A stretch of 64,000 nt of DNA from Halichoerus grypus (GCF_964656455.1 NC_135713.1:191264187-191328186); one strand, 5' to 3'. Counted from the stretch's first letter, positions 1 through 14,055 are shown. Translations and numbers: made by a program. Notes: a model not told the origin generated them from the sequence alone.

Positions 1-420
1 GTTTTGAAAGGTTCTTCATAATTATAAAATTTATTCCTGTTATTCTGAAATTACTTTGGATGTGTAGTCTCATATTTTAAAAATCTGCTGGCTCATTCCC
101 ACTTTGCAGATGGTGAACCTAAGTTTCAAAGAAGTGAAATGACTATCCAAGTTAGGGATGAGGTCCAGGTCAGTGCTCAAGCTAATTAAAAAAAAAAAAA
201 AATCAGAATTAAGTGTCATATCTATCAAATGATATCATCTAGTGTTTAAACTGAGAGAATCTGTTAATTTCCTTTTGTTACAGATCCCCTGCCGTTGAAA
301 GGTGGGTTTGTGGCGTGGAAGGTGCGGTGGATAAACGTGAAATCTGAAGATGTAGGTTCTGGTCCTGTTCACGCTCCAGATCCTCACACGAAAAGGCAAG
401 AGTAGTCATGAAATATCGTG

Positions 421-444
421 ATTTCATTTCATTTCATTTCATTC
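421..444. repeat. (ATTTC)n microsatellite
   Basis: Four to five uninterrupted ATTTC units, read directly from the sequence. It is a simple repeat with no inferred function. Confidence 0.9.
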
Positions 445-2089
445 AATAGAATGACTATTCTTCCGGGATACCCTAAACTCCTGAAGGACAGGGATGCTGC
501 CATTTCCTCTGCATTGCCCGCAGCGCTACCACAGTGGTTTGAAATTAGGAGAAGACTCAATAAAAGTGTGTTGAAGGAATGAACGCTTTTCTGAGTGAAT
601 GAAAGAATGCCTATGATTTCTTTTCTCCCCATCCAGCTCCCCCTTTGTGTGGGCGGCTGGGGAAGAGATAACTGTCACTCAAAACTGGCCCCAGGGCAGG
701 AAAACAGGTTTGTCGTGGAAGGAAATTGAAGATGCTGCATTTCTATTGGAGATCGACTCTCAATTTCCTATTAGACGGTGAGCTTCCTGACTGGAGAGTA
801 GGAGCCTGTCTTACTCATTTTTGTTTTCCCTGCTCAGCTCAGAGGCTTGGTCCCAGCTCTAGAGAAGTGCAGGCATCCACAGGGAGGGGGAGATCTGAAG
901 GAGGAGCACCTCAGGTGTGGTCTGGGCCCCCAGAGTACAACTCTCCCCTCCCCAGACTGCTCTATAACCAAGTGGATTTCGGCGTGAACTGGAAATGGAA
1001 TGGAGAGCAAAAAGCGCATCCCCCTGATTTGAAGGAAAATATTCTTCCTAAAGTAGTGAAAAGGCAACTTCTCCAGGATACAATAAGGAACATTTTCATA
1101 TTGTAAAGAACTTGAAAACCTGTTTATCATTCAATCCAGGAAAAAAAAAATTCGAATCCTGTCAAACCTGGATCTGTTGTATGTACCTACTTAGAATTTT
1201 TTTTTCTTCTGCCTATTCCTTTCTTCTTTCTTTCTCTCAAATTTCTTTTGTTGTTGTTTCTGTTTGGTTTGTAAAGCAACCCTTTTCTAGATTGGAGCAG
1301 GAAACAGCTCACCAGGCTGGGATGACTTGGTTTGTACTGAGAAGCAAAAGGGTTTTCAAAACTCAATTTTCTTTTTTCTTTTTAAGTACCCTCCCCCTTC
1401 CCTTGGAAGAGACGGTAGAAATAATTGATCCATCATCCAGTATCAGGCCCTGGAGATTTATATGCAAATCCCTCCTATCCTTACCGCCCCCCCCCCCAAA
1501 CCCCTTCCCAAATTTAAAATCCTAGGAGGGGAAAATAAGAAGGCCCTTCTAAACTAGTAGGAACCCTTCAGGCCGCCACCACCCATCCCCAACCAGGTGA
1601 GGGATGGGGGGAGGGGTGGGTAATCCACCACAACCCCCCAGCCTCTCCCTCGCCACACACTCCACCTCTTTCTGGTGTGGAATCACTTAAGGTTTGGGTA
1701 AAGCTCCCCTCTCTCTCCCAGGAGACAGTATCTGGAAGCTTTTAGGGGGCGGAGGCAGAGGTGGGGAGAGAGGAGGAAAATGCCCCCAAACGGCCTAAGA
1801 GAGTCATCTCTTCACTCAAAACTGCCCGTCACCCCCACCCCCCACCATTAACTTTCGATTAAGACCTCCTCGTTATGGCAACTAAACTTTACTTTGCATA
1901 ATTAAGATTTGCCTCGGAAGAAGGGGGAGGGAGAAGCCGCAGCTCCGGGCCATTCTCCTTCACCTCTCCCCCTTCCACCCCCGCCCCAACCCTCCAGCTC
2001 TGGGCCTCTAAGTTCCTGAGTTTTCTCACTTTGAGGTGCCACCGAACACAAAGAACCATAATGGGCTCCTTTGTGCTCGCTACGGGGCA

Positions 2090-2200
2090 ATTACGCCCCG
2101 GAGTCCAGGCCCCTTTAAGAGTCTCTTAAAGAGACAGGCTCTCATTTTTCAGAGGGTTATTTAAGGGTGTGTTTAAGGGGGAGGGGCGAGGCAAACTCCT
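2090..2200. promoter_or_regulatory. Upstream element with a perfect inverted repeat and TTTAAG motifs
   Basis: CTTTAAGAG (2113-2121) and CTCTTAAAG (2123-2131) form a perfect 9-base inverted repeat around one T. A few tens of bases later come two more TTTAAGGG motifs (about 2160-2180). The block lies about 1 kb upstream of the FZD2 start codon in non-repetitive sequence. A protein-binding palindrome is possible, but which factor would bind is not evident. Confidence 0.4.
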
Positions 2201-2699
2201 AGGGGTCTACGTACTGGGTGAGGTGAAACTTTTGTCTGGACTCCTTGAGAAGGAGCTGGAGAAAAGTCTTTGTGAGCCGCTCGTTTTTAAGTCTTTCTCT
2301 CTCTTAAACATTTTCTCAAACTTGAGGTTTTTCACTTGATTTGAAAAACTGGACTGGAATAGGTGGGGTTCTAGGAGCAGGGGCGGAGGCAAGGATTTAA
2401 AGAGGCCCTACCCGGGAGAGCGCCTTAGCCCCCCAGAAGAAGAGTGATCCAGGGCTGAGTGGCTTGGGTCTGCCGCAGTTCTGGGGAATGTGTGTCTCCG
2501 GATCTCGCCGCCACGACTCCGGAGAAATCCCGTGCTGGGCAAACAGCCCTTAATATAATAATAGCTTGTCTCTTTAAAAAGCAAAAGGGGGGGGGAAGTT
2601 TTGTTGGCATCTGGTTTCTGATCTCATTATGTTGTGGTCGACCAATCCAGCCCTCGGGGCTGGTCCTGGGGTTTAAATCTGATTGGCCGAGAGTACATT

Positions 2700-4880
<2,181 letters not shown>

Positions 4881-4939
4881 GCTTGCCTCTGCGGGGGGTG
4901 GGGGGAGGCCTCCTACAGACTCCTTATTTTATTTTTTTA

Positions 4940-4945
4940 AATAAA
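4940..4945 (+). other. Proximal polyadenylation signal AATAAA
   Basis: This canonical hexamer lies 105 bases after the FZD2 stop codon. If used, it would give a very short 3' UTR lacking the Pumilio-type motifs. A GU/U-rich stretch follows (4963-5020). Use is not shown by sequence alone. Confidence 0.5.
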
Positions 4946-5027
4946 GAACAATCGAAACCATTTCTCTTTTAGGTTGCTTTTTAAAGAGAACTCTGTTCAA
5001 CACCCCCATCAGGTTTGTAATTAAAAC

Positions 5028-5047
5028 TGTAAATAGCCTTGTAAATT
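5028..5047 (+). promoter_or_regulatory. Tandem Pumilio-type motifs in the FZD2 3' UTR
   Basis: TGTAAATA (5028-5035) matches the Pumilio response element UGUANAUA exactly. TGTAAATT (5040-5047), 12 bases further on, is a one-base variant. PUM1/2 proteins repress or destabilise mRNAs through such sites. The motif match is seen; binding is inferred. Confidence 0.55.
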
Positions 5048-6115
5048 TAATTATATATTTTCTATTTAAACGAAAAACGGAAAAAAAAGGGGGGGGGAGC
5101 GGCAAGGGGCACCGGGTCTGAGGAATGAGAGGAGGAGGCGTTGAGGGGGGTCCTCTCCTTTCTCCATTGCCCTTTTCAAACACCATCGCCTACTTTGGTT
5201 CGAAGTTTTTGGTGTTTTGGCAGGCCTGGGCTTCCTGGAAGAGGTGTTTGCTGTGAGGAGTTGGAAGTTGGTTACATTCAACTCCCAAAGCCAAATTTGT
5301 GAGCCTTCTCACTGACGCTGGGCCTGTGGAAGCTGTTGGGTATTTTTGAACAAGACTTGGATTCTTCTTGTTTTATTCCCTTTCTCTCCCCACATGTCCT
5401 GTCTACTTCACTCGATCTTTGGAGCACTCCCAAAAGAGAAGACGTGGGGGGGGGGGGACCTAACCCAGCGAGTGAGATGGGGTGCGGAATGGCCTACTCC
5501 CCACTGGCCTACTCTCCTGCAGGCTGGAAGATCTTTCTTCTCTTTGACTTTTCTTCTTTTCAGCTTGCTGCCTTAAGCGCTTGGAGTGGGCAGAAAGTGC
5601 TTTGTAGTGCTTTGTGAGTACCTTGAGTACCAATCCCGACTGTCTCCATTTTTAGGGGGAGCATTAGCTCGCAAATGTTGGGGTTTGGAGATGCCCGTGC
5701 GTCTCTCTCCTTCCCCGGTAGTTGGCTCCCTGCCGCTCCCCGCCCCCAGTCCCCCCAACCTAATATCTTCTCTGGCATTCAGATTAGAAGTTTGTAGGTT
5801 GGTTCGTGTGTTACGTGTAGGTTTTTGTTGTTGGGGTTTCCTCCCCCCCAAAAAAAGCAATAAAAATGGGTTGGGTTGGAGGGAGGGGACCGATGGGCTG
5901 GTGGGATTTTTAGTTTTCCTTTGACAAAAGACTGGTTTCTTTTCAAACTTGTCCAGAAAGAAAAGAAAAAAAAGTGGGTATCTTTGCTTTGGAAGAAGGC
6001 TCTGGGCAGGCTCTTTGTGACTGTGTGTGTGGGGGTGTTTACATGACATTCTATATCACAAGATTGATAGAATGTTTATAACAGATGTTTCTTATCTTCC
6101 CCCTAAGCCCCCCAA

Positions 6116-6121
6116 AATAAA
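6116..6121 (+). other. Candidate polyadenylation signal AATAAA
   Basis: This is the second canonical hexamer after FZD2, about 1.28 kb past the stop codon, followed by T-rich sequence. It could be an alternative mRNA end. Confidence 0.4.
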
Positions 6122-6338
6122 AGGCAAGACTTTTCTTAAAGTGTCTTTAACAATGGTATGAGAATTGCAGTTTCCAATACACATCATTGCCCTCAACTAT
6201 TCGGAATATTTTAGAATTTTAATTCCAAAGGATTGATTTGAAGATCGAGGGGTAGAGTGGAACCAGTGTGGCACAGAACTCGGTTTTTCACCGTCTCCTG
6301 TTTCTTGATAATAGTGCAAATTAAAAGCTAATAATCAT

Positions 6339-6344
6339 AATAAA
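6339..6344 (+). other. Distal polyadenylation signal AATAAA
   Basis: The third canonical hexamer lies about 1.5 kb past the stop codon, with T-rich sequence (6350-6375) downstream. It is the last AATAAA for several kilobases and so the best candidate for the main 3' end. Confidence 0.5.
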
Positions 6345-6365
6345 GTGCATTTAATTATCTTCTAG

Positions 6366-9170
6366 AGATCTAGCCCTTTAATTGTATTTAACAGGGTTGT
6401 AACATTTTATTAGTTTAACCAAACCACACCCCCTCTTTCCCTCTCCCCTGACCTACTTGGTTGGGGGTGGGGTGGAGAAGAGGTTCCCTGCCCCAGACCT
6501 TGCTTTTTTTTAGCTAAAAAATGGGGGAAATGGTGCCTTATCACCCTTTGTTGGCAGTCTTTGGGACAAGGGAGAAAGTAAGTTAGAACCCCTACTTCGA
6601 TATGTTTGTGTGTGTTAGTTTATGTTGGGGGAGGGGACCTGGAAATGTTTGGTGGTAATTGAAGTCGTATGTGGGGCTTTGTTTGGAATTGTATGAAGCC
6701 TGGGGATTTCAGCAGAGCCCCCTTCCCAAAATATATAACCTTCCCCCAAATGATTTGTGCGGGTGGTCAACATTATAAGTTAAAACTAGCTTTTTCTCAA
6801 ATGATGATGTGTGTGAAGTCCCAATATGAGATAATAACAACTATCAAAGAAGCAGGCAGGGGAGTCACTCCCCTGTAGCTCCATTTGTTGCAAAATTCTA
6901 AAGGAACCCCATCAGTTCTGGAGGAAAGAGTTAAATTACAAACTGAGTGCCTCTCCGGGAAAGAATGGTGAAAGCCTGAGAAGGGCGGGGGTTCCAGTGG
7001 TGGAGATGGAGCCCGGTGGGAAGAGGAGAGCTAGCTGGTCTCTGTTGAAGATTTGGGGAAGACCCTCCCTGCACCCCTCCTGCCTCTAAGCCCCCAGGAG
7101 CCCATCTTTGCCTGCTTTGGGTACATTTGTCAGTGGACCCTCACGCTGATAGCAGGAGCACATGGTAGACTAACAACAATGATCTTTCCTTTCCTTCCCT
7201 GAGTGGGGGTGAGAGGGAGGGAATTTTGGTAAAGATTGTTCTTCCTTCTTAACCCCCCTCCCTGAAGGTCGCCTGCCAATGGAGGGGAAGAGGGCCCAAG
7301 AAAACGGAAAAAATAGGTTTTATGGGGGGGGGGACAGGATAAATGATAATTGCCTCTTTTGGAAAGGACAGTTCTAGATGCCCTCCCCTTCCCCAATGGG
7401 GGGCCCAAGGGCTAATTACCTTATAGAAAGTAGTGGGGGACCTCCTGCCTACCTGTTCTCACTGCTTTAATGAACCAGCTCTCAGAGGAAGGGAAGTGTT
7501 AGCCCAAAGTGCAGGGAATTTAGGAAAGACCATGCCTGGAGCAGAGACCCAGAGGCAAACTACCTGAGCTCTGCCACACCTGGAGAGGGGTCTCCACTCC
7601 CTTGTTTGGAAAACCCAGTTAAACACCCAGGCTTGGAGGTCTGCTTTTGCAGATTTCTGGGTCACCCTATGCGTAGTCTTCCCTCTGGAAGAGTGAGGCT
7701 TTGGTGGAGGGTAAAGGGCCCAAAGGTAAGGTCTTTCACCTGAGGCCAGTCTCCAACACAGCTGCTTTCTACCTGTTCTCCCATCCTCCCCCCATACCGC
7801 AAAGGAGCAGCTGGTTCTCTAGGTTCTAGGCTCCGGTCATTTTTTTCTCCAGACTCCTCCCTCCTCCCTTGATCAGACTTTGGCTTTTCCACCCCGCTCC
7901 CAACTCCCCTCCTGAAAATGGTTCCATTAGTTACAGACTCTGTCCTTTAAGAACCAGAAGAGGACACTCAAGTTTTCCACGACAAAATTCTTCTGAACGT
8001 CCCCAAAGAGTGAGGATCACCAGGATCTGGAGATGGTGACTTCTGTATTCTAAGGTGTTGGAGCCCTAGATCTGGGCTGGATTCTGGAAGTGGAGAGATG
8101 CTGTCCCAGGGTGCCATGGGGCCCACGTCTGGGGAAGCCGAGCCCAGATTCTGCCACATCTGAGGCATCGTGCCTTTGATCATCTACGTGCTCACTGTAG
8201 CACAGTCCCTTCCTTCCCTAGACTCACCCTCCTTTCCTCAAGATGGATTTTAAACTGGGGCCACTGACCCATCTGAGAACCTGAAAAATCTTTGGAGCTT
8301 GTCCTAGGAGAAAATGGCCAGACTCTCCTGAACACACAATTTTGCGTGTAACTTTCAGGGGTTGATGAATTCTCTGTCTGTGCCCACTGCCCCATCCCCA
8401 AGCTAGCTTTCCAATTCCTGGTTTAGACATTTCCTAGGCCTGATGAGTGGATATCTCCACCTCTCCAATGGGCTTCCTCTACCTTCTTGGGGGGACTCCA
8501 GTGCTCCCCCAAGTGTCTAATCACTTCTGCTATGGAAAGGGGGTTCAGGAGGGGAAACCGTCAGATCTATAAAACCAGGAACACCCTCCAAACCAGATTA
8601 TTCCCGCAACCCTGCCTCTCTGGAAGGCAACAAATTATCGAGTGCAGCAGAGTGGAATGAGTAATATTTTTGTAGCAGAGGGGAAAAAACAGGCAAAAGA
8701 CAGACACACACAGGCAGATCATGGGAGCGAGTGCAGGCTTGGGCACGAGATTGCACCAGCTCCGAGCCCTGTGGAAATCTCCTAACCTCTGAGTCCCTGT
8801 CCTCATCAGTAAAAAGTCAGCAGGACCTGCCCCGCAAGCTTGCGTGAGGATTAGATGGGAGGGTGCGGGTACAGAACCAGCACAGAAAACTTCAATCAAT
8901 TGTAGCCCTCTTCCCATTACCTAGGTTAATTCCTAAAAGCATCACCGCATCAAAGGAGGTACATTTCTTCGGGGCTTTTTACCCTATTGTTGCTGGTAGT
9001 TTTAACAAAACAGAGTGATTTCCTGGGCTCCCGGGTTTTGCACCTGACTCTGGGTGCTAGCTCACAGTCTAGGGCTCTTGGGGCTGGTTGGGCTGTGTTT
9101 TCCTCTCAGTCTCTCCTCTGATTAGGACAGAAATGTCTTACCCGCCTGAGTGAGCAGGGCACACACGCGG
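6366..9170. other. Downstream flank, no gene seen
   Basis: Non-coding sequence of mixed composition with several G/C homopolymer runs (for example 7325-7333). A weak MIR-like segment (about 8720-8890, with a GTGAGGATTAGATGGGA-type tail) is the only possible repeat. No carnivore SINE, LINE or RNA gene is visible. Confidence 0.55.
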
Positions 9171-9179
9171 GCGGGCTCT

Positions 9180-9970
9180 CTCTCCAGCCGGCTTTGAAGC
9201 CGGCTAATTAGGGCTAGGACTGTCACAGCTGGCTTCCCCAGCGCCTCCCCCCAGCCCTCCCTCCGGCTCGGCCCCAGCCCCAGCCCCAGCCCCTGCCCCA
9301 TGGCCTGAGAGCCCCTCCCGGGCTGCCTTGCCTTCCAGGGCAGGCAGCCTCTGCCTGCCTCGTGGCCCTTCCAAACCGTCTGGGCAGGGCTGGGGTTTGA
9401 TGCCTGGAGAAAGGACAAGACGGCACTTGGGACGTGAAATAAGCCCAGAAAGTATTGACTGGGTTCAGAGAGGACTGCCTATGGCCCAGGACCCTCCTTA
9501 TTCCTAATGAAGCCTGGAGAGGAGCCGGCCGGGCTGAGGGCTGAGCCCTTTGTTTGAGAGCCAAGCTTTCTGAAGGCTCCAGCCTCCCAACCTGGCCCTT
9601 ATAATTAGCCCCAATCAGAGTGTTTATGTAGGGGCCTCCTGCGGAACTCAGAGCCCCGAGATTTCATTCCAAGCCTGGAGGAGGAGGGGCAGGAAAGGGA
9701 TTTGTGTGGGGACAGGCAAAAAGGAGGATGGGGTAGGAAGCGTGGAGAAGGAAGCCTGGGGAAGAGGGGAGGGGAGGAGGCCCTGGAGCTGGGAGGACAA
9801 CCACCCTCCCCATTTGGCCATGGCTGGGGTCAGGACCCCTCACAGGGTAGCTGGCGCCCTGGCATCCTGACCCTGGGCCGGGCCTACACGCCTTCTGGGC
9901 AGGCTCTGTGGGTGGGTGGGCTTGTGCCAATCGGAAATGGCTTGGATATAATTAACCCAGCTAATCACCA
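9180..9970. promoter_or_regulatory. Candidate enhancer: three TAATTA sites in GC-rich sequence
   Basis: TAATTA homeodomain cores occur at 9205-9210 (inside the palindrome CTAATTAG), 9602-9607 and 9949-9954, each in otherwise GC-rich non-repetitive DNA. Immediately before the first is an inverted repeat GCCGGCTT / AAGCCGGC (9187-9194 and 9197-9204). CCAAT-type boxes lie next to the second (about 9611) and third (about 9928). Position 4.3-5.1 kb after FZD2 suggests a distal control element; this is inference. Confidence 0.35.
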
Positions 9971-10527
9971 GCCTCAGCCCGCTGGGAGGGGAGGGCACAG
10001 CCCAGAGGCCCGGCTCCCCCAGGAAGCTCCGGTCTCCTGTTCTTCCTCTGACTGGGGCCGAGGGTGTGCCCGGCTCCACAGCTGCTGAGGATGGTGGAGT
10101 CAGAGGGTGGGCAGGGAAGGGATGTAGGAAGGGAGGGTGCTTAATTCTCATCTCTGGCCTCACCCTCAAGGGGGAATGTGACAGCAGGGAGGGGGCCTGG
10201 AGTGGCCATGCTCTGGGGTGGGGGAGGGAAGATTCCCAACCACTGCTTCCAGGTGGCACTGGGTGTCTCCTGGACTCCTACTGCATTTCCCTCTGGGTCT
10301 AGGCCTCCCAGGGAACTCTCTGGGGTGGGGTGTGGCTTGAAGGAACTCTCTGGGTTGAATGTCTTTTGGTGAAAATCCTGCAAGGCCTCCAAAGAGTGTC
10401 CCAACTCCCTCCCTCCCTCAACACTAAGGCTTTCCAAGGTCTGGATCTAGCCCCTAGCTCTCCAGTCTCACTTCCCACTGTCCTTCCCTACACTCCCATG
10501 TACCATCCTCCAGGACACTGATGTTCT

Positions 10528-10822
10528 CATGAGCCGTGACTTTACGTGTACTGTTCCTGTGGCCCAAATGCCCTTCCCTTTCCTTAGCCTAGATATTAAC
10601 TGTTATTGCCTCAGAATGTACCCGAGGTCAGGTGGCCCCTCTGCAGACAGCCGTACCCCTGGCCAATCCTGTCACCACACTGTGTTCTCAACATTCACAG
10701 CACATCACATTATTGTTAGTCATTCCTGTCCTTTCATGACTATGACCTCCTTGAGGGAGAGCCTGTGTTTGGTCTTTCATCTCCGTATCCCTGAGCCTAG
10801 CGATATGCCTGGCACATGGTAG
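10528..10822 (+). mobile_element. L2 LINE 3'-end relic
   Basis: The 3' L2 signature is visible: a CTCCTTGAGGGAGAGCCTGT-type segment, then CTGGCACATGGTAGG. It abuts a MIR directly downstream. MIR and L2 share this 3' tail, which allowed L2 machinery to copy MIR. Confidence 0.7.
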
Positions 10823-10825
10823 GGG

Positions 10826-11058
10826 TCCAAGGTCACGGGCTCTGGAGCCAGACTACTTGGGCTTGAATCTGGCTTAGCCCCTCGCTAGGTGTGGACCTTG
10901 GGCAGGTTAACCTCTCTGTACATTACCTGTAAATGGGAATAGTAATAATACTTACTTTTCAAGACTGGTTTGAGGATTAAACAATCTAATTCAAGTAAAA
11001 TGTTTAAAGCAGTGACTGGTACATAGTAAGTGCTTAATAAATGCTAGTTAAGCTTATT
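10826..11058 (+). mobile_element. MIR SINE, nearly full length
   Basis: The expected order is present: CTCTGGAGCCAGACT, then GGGCTTGAATCTGGCT (box B region), ACCTTGGGCAGGTTAACCTC, a GTAAATGGGAATAGTAATAA core, and the ACATAGTAAGTGCTTAATAA tail. It is an ancient mammalian tRNA-derived SINE. Confidence 0.85.
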
Positions 11059-11592
11059 CATTCATTGTGTTGGCTCAGTATTTAGCGTTTAGTACATTTA
11101 GTGCTTTCCATGGGTCAGGAGCTTGCTAAGCTCTAGAGAAGCACAAATTCAGTCCCTGCCCACATGAAGACAACCATCTAGTTTAAGCAAATGATTGGAT
11201 AAGTGGGACTTCTGTGGGACTTCTGAGTTTTTATGTTTTGTTAAATAAGCTCACTATATAAGTGTTTGAGAATGTATCCATGTTCAAATATGGAATCATG
11301 ATGTATCTATTTGGATAGTATAAAACAAGCAATGAAATTGGGCATAATCCCTTATAAACTTGACATATGTAATCTGTTGTTTGGAGTATGTGAGAAACCT
11401 TATCTAGGACAGAAGTTTCTGGAAGCCTCCTGCTCAATTTTCACTGCTAATGAGAATGTTAAAAATTTTTTTTTCTACCAGACAGAATAATTACTCTTAT
11501 ACAAATACACACAATAAACACATCAAGATTTTCATTTAACTCCTCAATTAATGAAAAAATCTGTAAGATGTTCAGGAGATTCCGAAGAACAG

Positions 11593-11635
11593 AAAGATAT
11601 CTAGGCCAAAAAAAAAAAAAAAAGATACCTAGGCC
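11593..11635 (+). mobile_element. Tail-only retroposon: A-run between target duplications
   Basis: AAAGATATCTAGGCC (11593-11607) and AAAGATACCTAGGCC (11621-11635) are direct repeats differing at one base. They flank only a 13-base A-run (11608-11620). This looks like an L1-driven insertion in which only the poly(A) tail was copied. Confidence 0.6.
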
Positions 11636-12147
11636 ATCAAGAATGTTGACATAGATTTGCTTAATATACAACTGGGCAGTAGTCACTGGGTAACGTCAGC
11701 TGCATCTTCACCAGACACGATCACATTTTATGGACAAAAATAATTTCCATTATTATCAGTTGCCTGAGTTGGAAAATAACTGAACGATAATAAGACTCAG
11801 AGATAACCTGCAAGGAGACACAGTAATTTTTCCCCCCACAGAGTAATCTTTTTAACCATTTCCAAGTCTTTCACAATTTTCCTTGACAAGAAGTTCTGAA
11901 CTCAGAACCCCCAAGATGACAAGTGCCAGGTACCCCTTCCCATCAAACAGCTTTCGTGGTGGTAGGGGGCCCAGTTCCATCCAGAGCGAGCTAGAAATCT
12001 TCCAGCCAGCCCCCAGGTTGGCACTGCCTTTGTCCACCTAATCTTCCCCACTCTTAACTCTGGCTTCTCTCCCTCACCTTCCTCTTTCCCACCCCACCCC
12101 TCTCATCCCCTCCAATTATGTAGCCGACTCATTCATCCTTTGTGGTA

Positions 12148-12366
12148 GCCATAATTTATTGAGTACTTTCTATGGGCTAGACACTGTGCTAAGCACTATA
12201 CATTCATAATAGCATTTAATGTTCTCAAGAGCCATGAAATGAGTGCTGTATTTACCTTAAATTATAGCATATTAAAGTCATTGGATTTCATAGAAGCAGC
12301 TGTTTAGAGGGCATCTAGCCAGTCTGAGAAGAGCAAAAGCAGTCAGACTCTTAACCACAGTACCAG
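12148..12366 (-). mobile_element. MIR SINE
   Basis: Reverse-strand MIR. The tail reads as TTTATTGAGTACTTTCTATG then CACTGTGCTAAGCAC, and the 5' head as CAGACTCTTAACCACAGTA at the right end. Confidence 0.7.
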
Positions 12367-12683
12367 AAATAGCAAATGGGGTCATTTCTCATGCCAGCCA
12401 TGATGAATTGGAAGTGGCTCCCCGGAGTACTGTGTTAAGATGGATTCTGAGGCATCTTCTCCGCTTAATGGAAGATAGTGCTGGAATCCACTAGTGATGT
12501 CTGTCATGGTCAGAGAATCAGAGAATGTAAAGGTAGGCAAGTATACCAGGTAAGTGTCAGGCTGGTTTTGTACTGCCTTGCCCCATCATCCTCCCTGAAC
12601 CTCTTTGTAACGTTGCTGAAGGCAGCCTCTCCTTCTAAGGCCCGAGCCTCAGTGTCTGGATCTTAATGCCAGTTTTCTAGGTC

Positions 12684-12880
12684 TGTGTTATTCAAAGTGT
12701 GATTCCATCTGCTTTCTGCCCTGTCTTCCCTGACCCCCCAGGGGTACCATCACCTGGGAGCTTGTTAGAAAAGCAGAATCTTGGATCTAACCTCATATCT
12801 ACCGAATCAGAAGCTGCATTTGAACAAGATGCCCTGGGGATTTGTTTGCACATTCGAGAGTAAGGAGTACTGGTCCTGGG
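12684..12880. mobile_element. MER5-type hAT DNA transposon relic
   Basis: Terminal segment TTATTCAAAGTGTGATTCC, then ATCACCTGGGAGCTTGTTAG and CCGAATCAGAAGCTGCATT match the MER5 layout. It is an ancient non-autonomous hAT-Charlie element, fossil in all mammals. Confidence 0.7.
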
Positions 12881-13344
12881 GACCTCTTTTCTCAACTGCA
12901 CCTGCCCCCACCTCTGCAGCCAGAATCCTCTTCTTCCCGGAAGGTGCTGGCTCAGGTCCAGGTCTGAGTATTCCCGACAGACCCTAACACTTAACCCAAC
13001 AGAACCAGGTGTGTTTATGGACTATTTCAATTGAGGCTTGAAAACTTTTAGACATCCTCCCCCACCCTGGAAAAACCTTGAAGGATTCTCTGGCTTTTCC
13101 CACTAGGAGTGTGAGTGCCTCTGGGTCTGCTGGCCACACCTCTACAGCTCAGCACCCTGTCCTTTCCTGTTTTCTGAGACTCTGCAGAGTCTCCCTAGGG
13201 CCTCGAGAATCCAGCCCAAACTTTCCACCCTGGCTTTTGAGACCTTTACCCCTTCTCATAGGGGCCCAGGGAGTTGGGGTGGAGCCGAACAGCACAGAGA
13301 TGTGGAAGATAAATAGCTGCTGAATCTGGGAGCGGTTGCTGCTT

Positions 13345-13665
13345 ATTCTGCCATTGGTTCAACCAGTGTTGAACACTTTTCTCTGCCAGGCAAGGGGAAA
13401 CAGCGATGAATAGAGCGTGTTCTCTGCTCTTGACGAAAGTGGACGTATAAGCAGATGATGGCCATATCATGTGATACAAAAGGCAGACACTGGGGTTGTT
13501 AGGAAAAAAACAAGGGCATTCTAGGCAAAGGGAACCCCATGGGCAAAGCCATGGGAGAACATGGCATAATCAGGGAACAGTGAGAAGGAGAGCGTGCCTG
13601 GAACATAGGATGAGTGCGGAGGAGAGTGGCAGGGCTGATCTAAGTAAGGATTTGGGCTGAGCCCC
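13345..13665 (-). mobile_element. L2-type relic
   Basis: Segments resembling reverse-strand L2 3' sequence (AACAGCGATGAATAGAGC; then ATTCTAGGCAAAGGGAACCC and GGGCAAAGCCATGGGAGAA). Family call is from memory and divergence is high. Confidence 0.45.
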
Positions 13666-13784
13666 AGCAAAATTTCAATCTCACGCTGGCTTGGCCCTGC
13701 AGCACACATCTGAGCCGCCCCTGCCTGCTCTCAGCAGCAGATCTCATTTCTTTACTGACTTGAGCCAATCAGAACTGGGAGACA

Positions 13785-13812
13785 TTTACACACACAGACA
13801 CACACACACACC
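13785..13812. repeat. (AC)n simple repeat, interrupted
   Basis: Short AC dinucleotide tract with one G interruption, read directly. Confidence 0.85.
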
Positions 13813-14053
13813 AGAGGACATGAGAAAGCCAAACGTTAGTGGGTTTTGGATCTATGCCCTCTCTCTCTAATCAATGACTGGATTCCATCCCTACCAACAC
13901 TCTCTTTTCATGCCAATAGGAGCAGGAATGGTCAGTGAATTTGAACTTCCTGGTAAAGAACTCTGGGGCAGGACTTTGGTTCTCCCCGACCGGAGACATG
14001 GCTATAGATGGAGGAAGCCTTGGCTCTACGTATGTACCAGATCGGACCGTGTG

Positions 14054-14055
<2 letters not shown>

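Larger units (their letters stand above)
1..2560. other. Upstream flank of FZD2, no gene seen
   Basis: No coding region or carnivore SINE is visible. The stretch is moderately AT-rich, then becomes C/G-rich from about 1490. It includes an A-run at 187-201, an octamer motif ATGCAAAT at 1462-1469 and an AT-rich block around 1865-1915 (containing GCATAATTAAG) that looks like non-repetitive regulatory sequence. The many short frames here have no recognisable protein features. The regulatory reading is inference from position and composition only. Confidence 0.6.

Noticed and set aside
4940..4945. Taking the first AATAAA as the sole FZD2 mRNA end
   Set aside because: The AT-rich, repeat-free sequence continues for about 1.4 kb with further signals, as expected for a longer 3' UTR. 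The early signal is kept only as an alternative.
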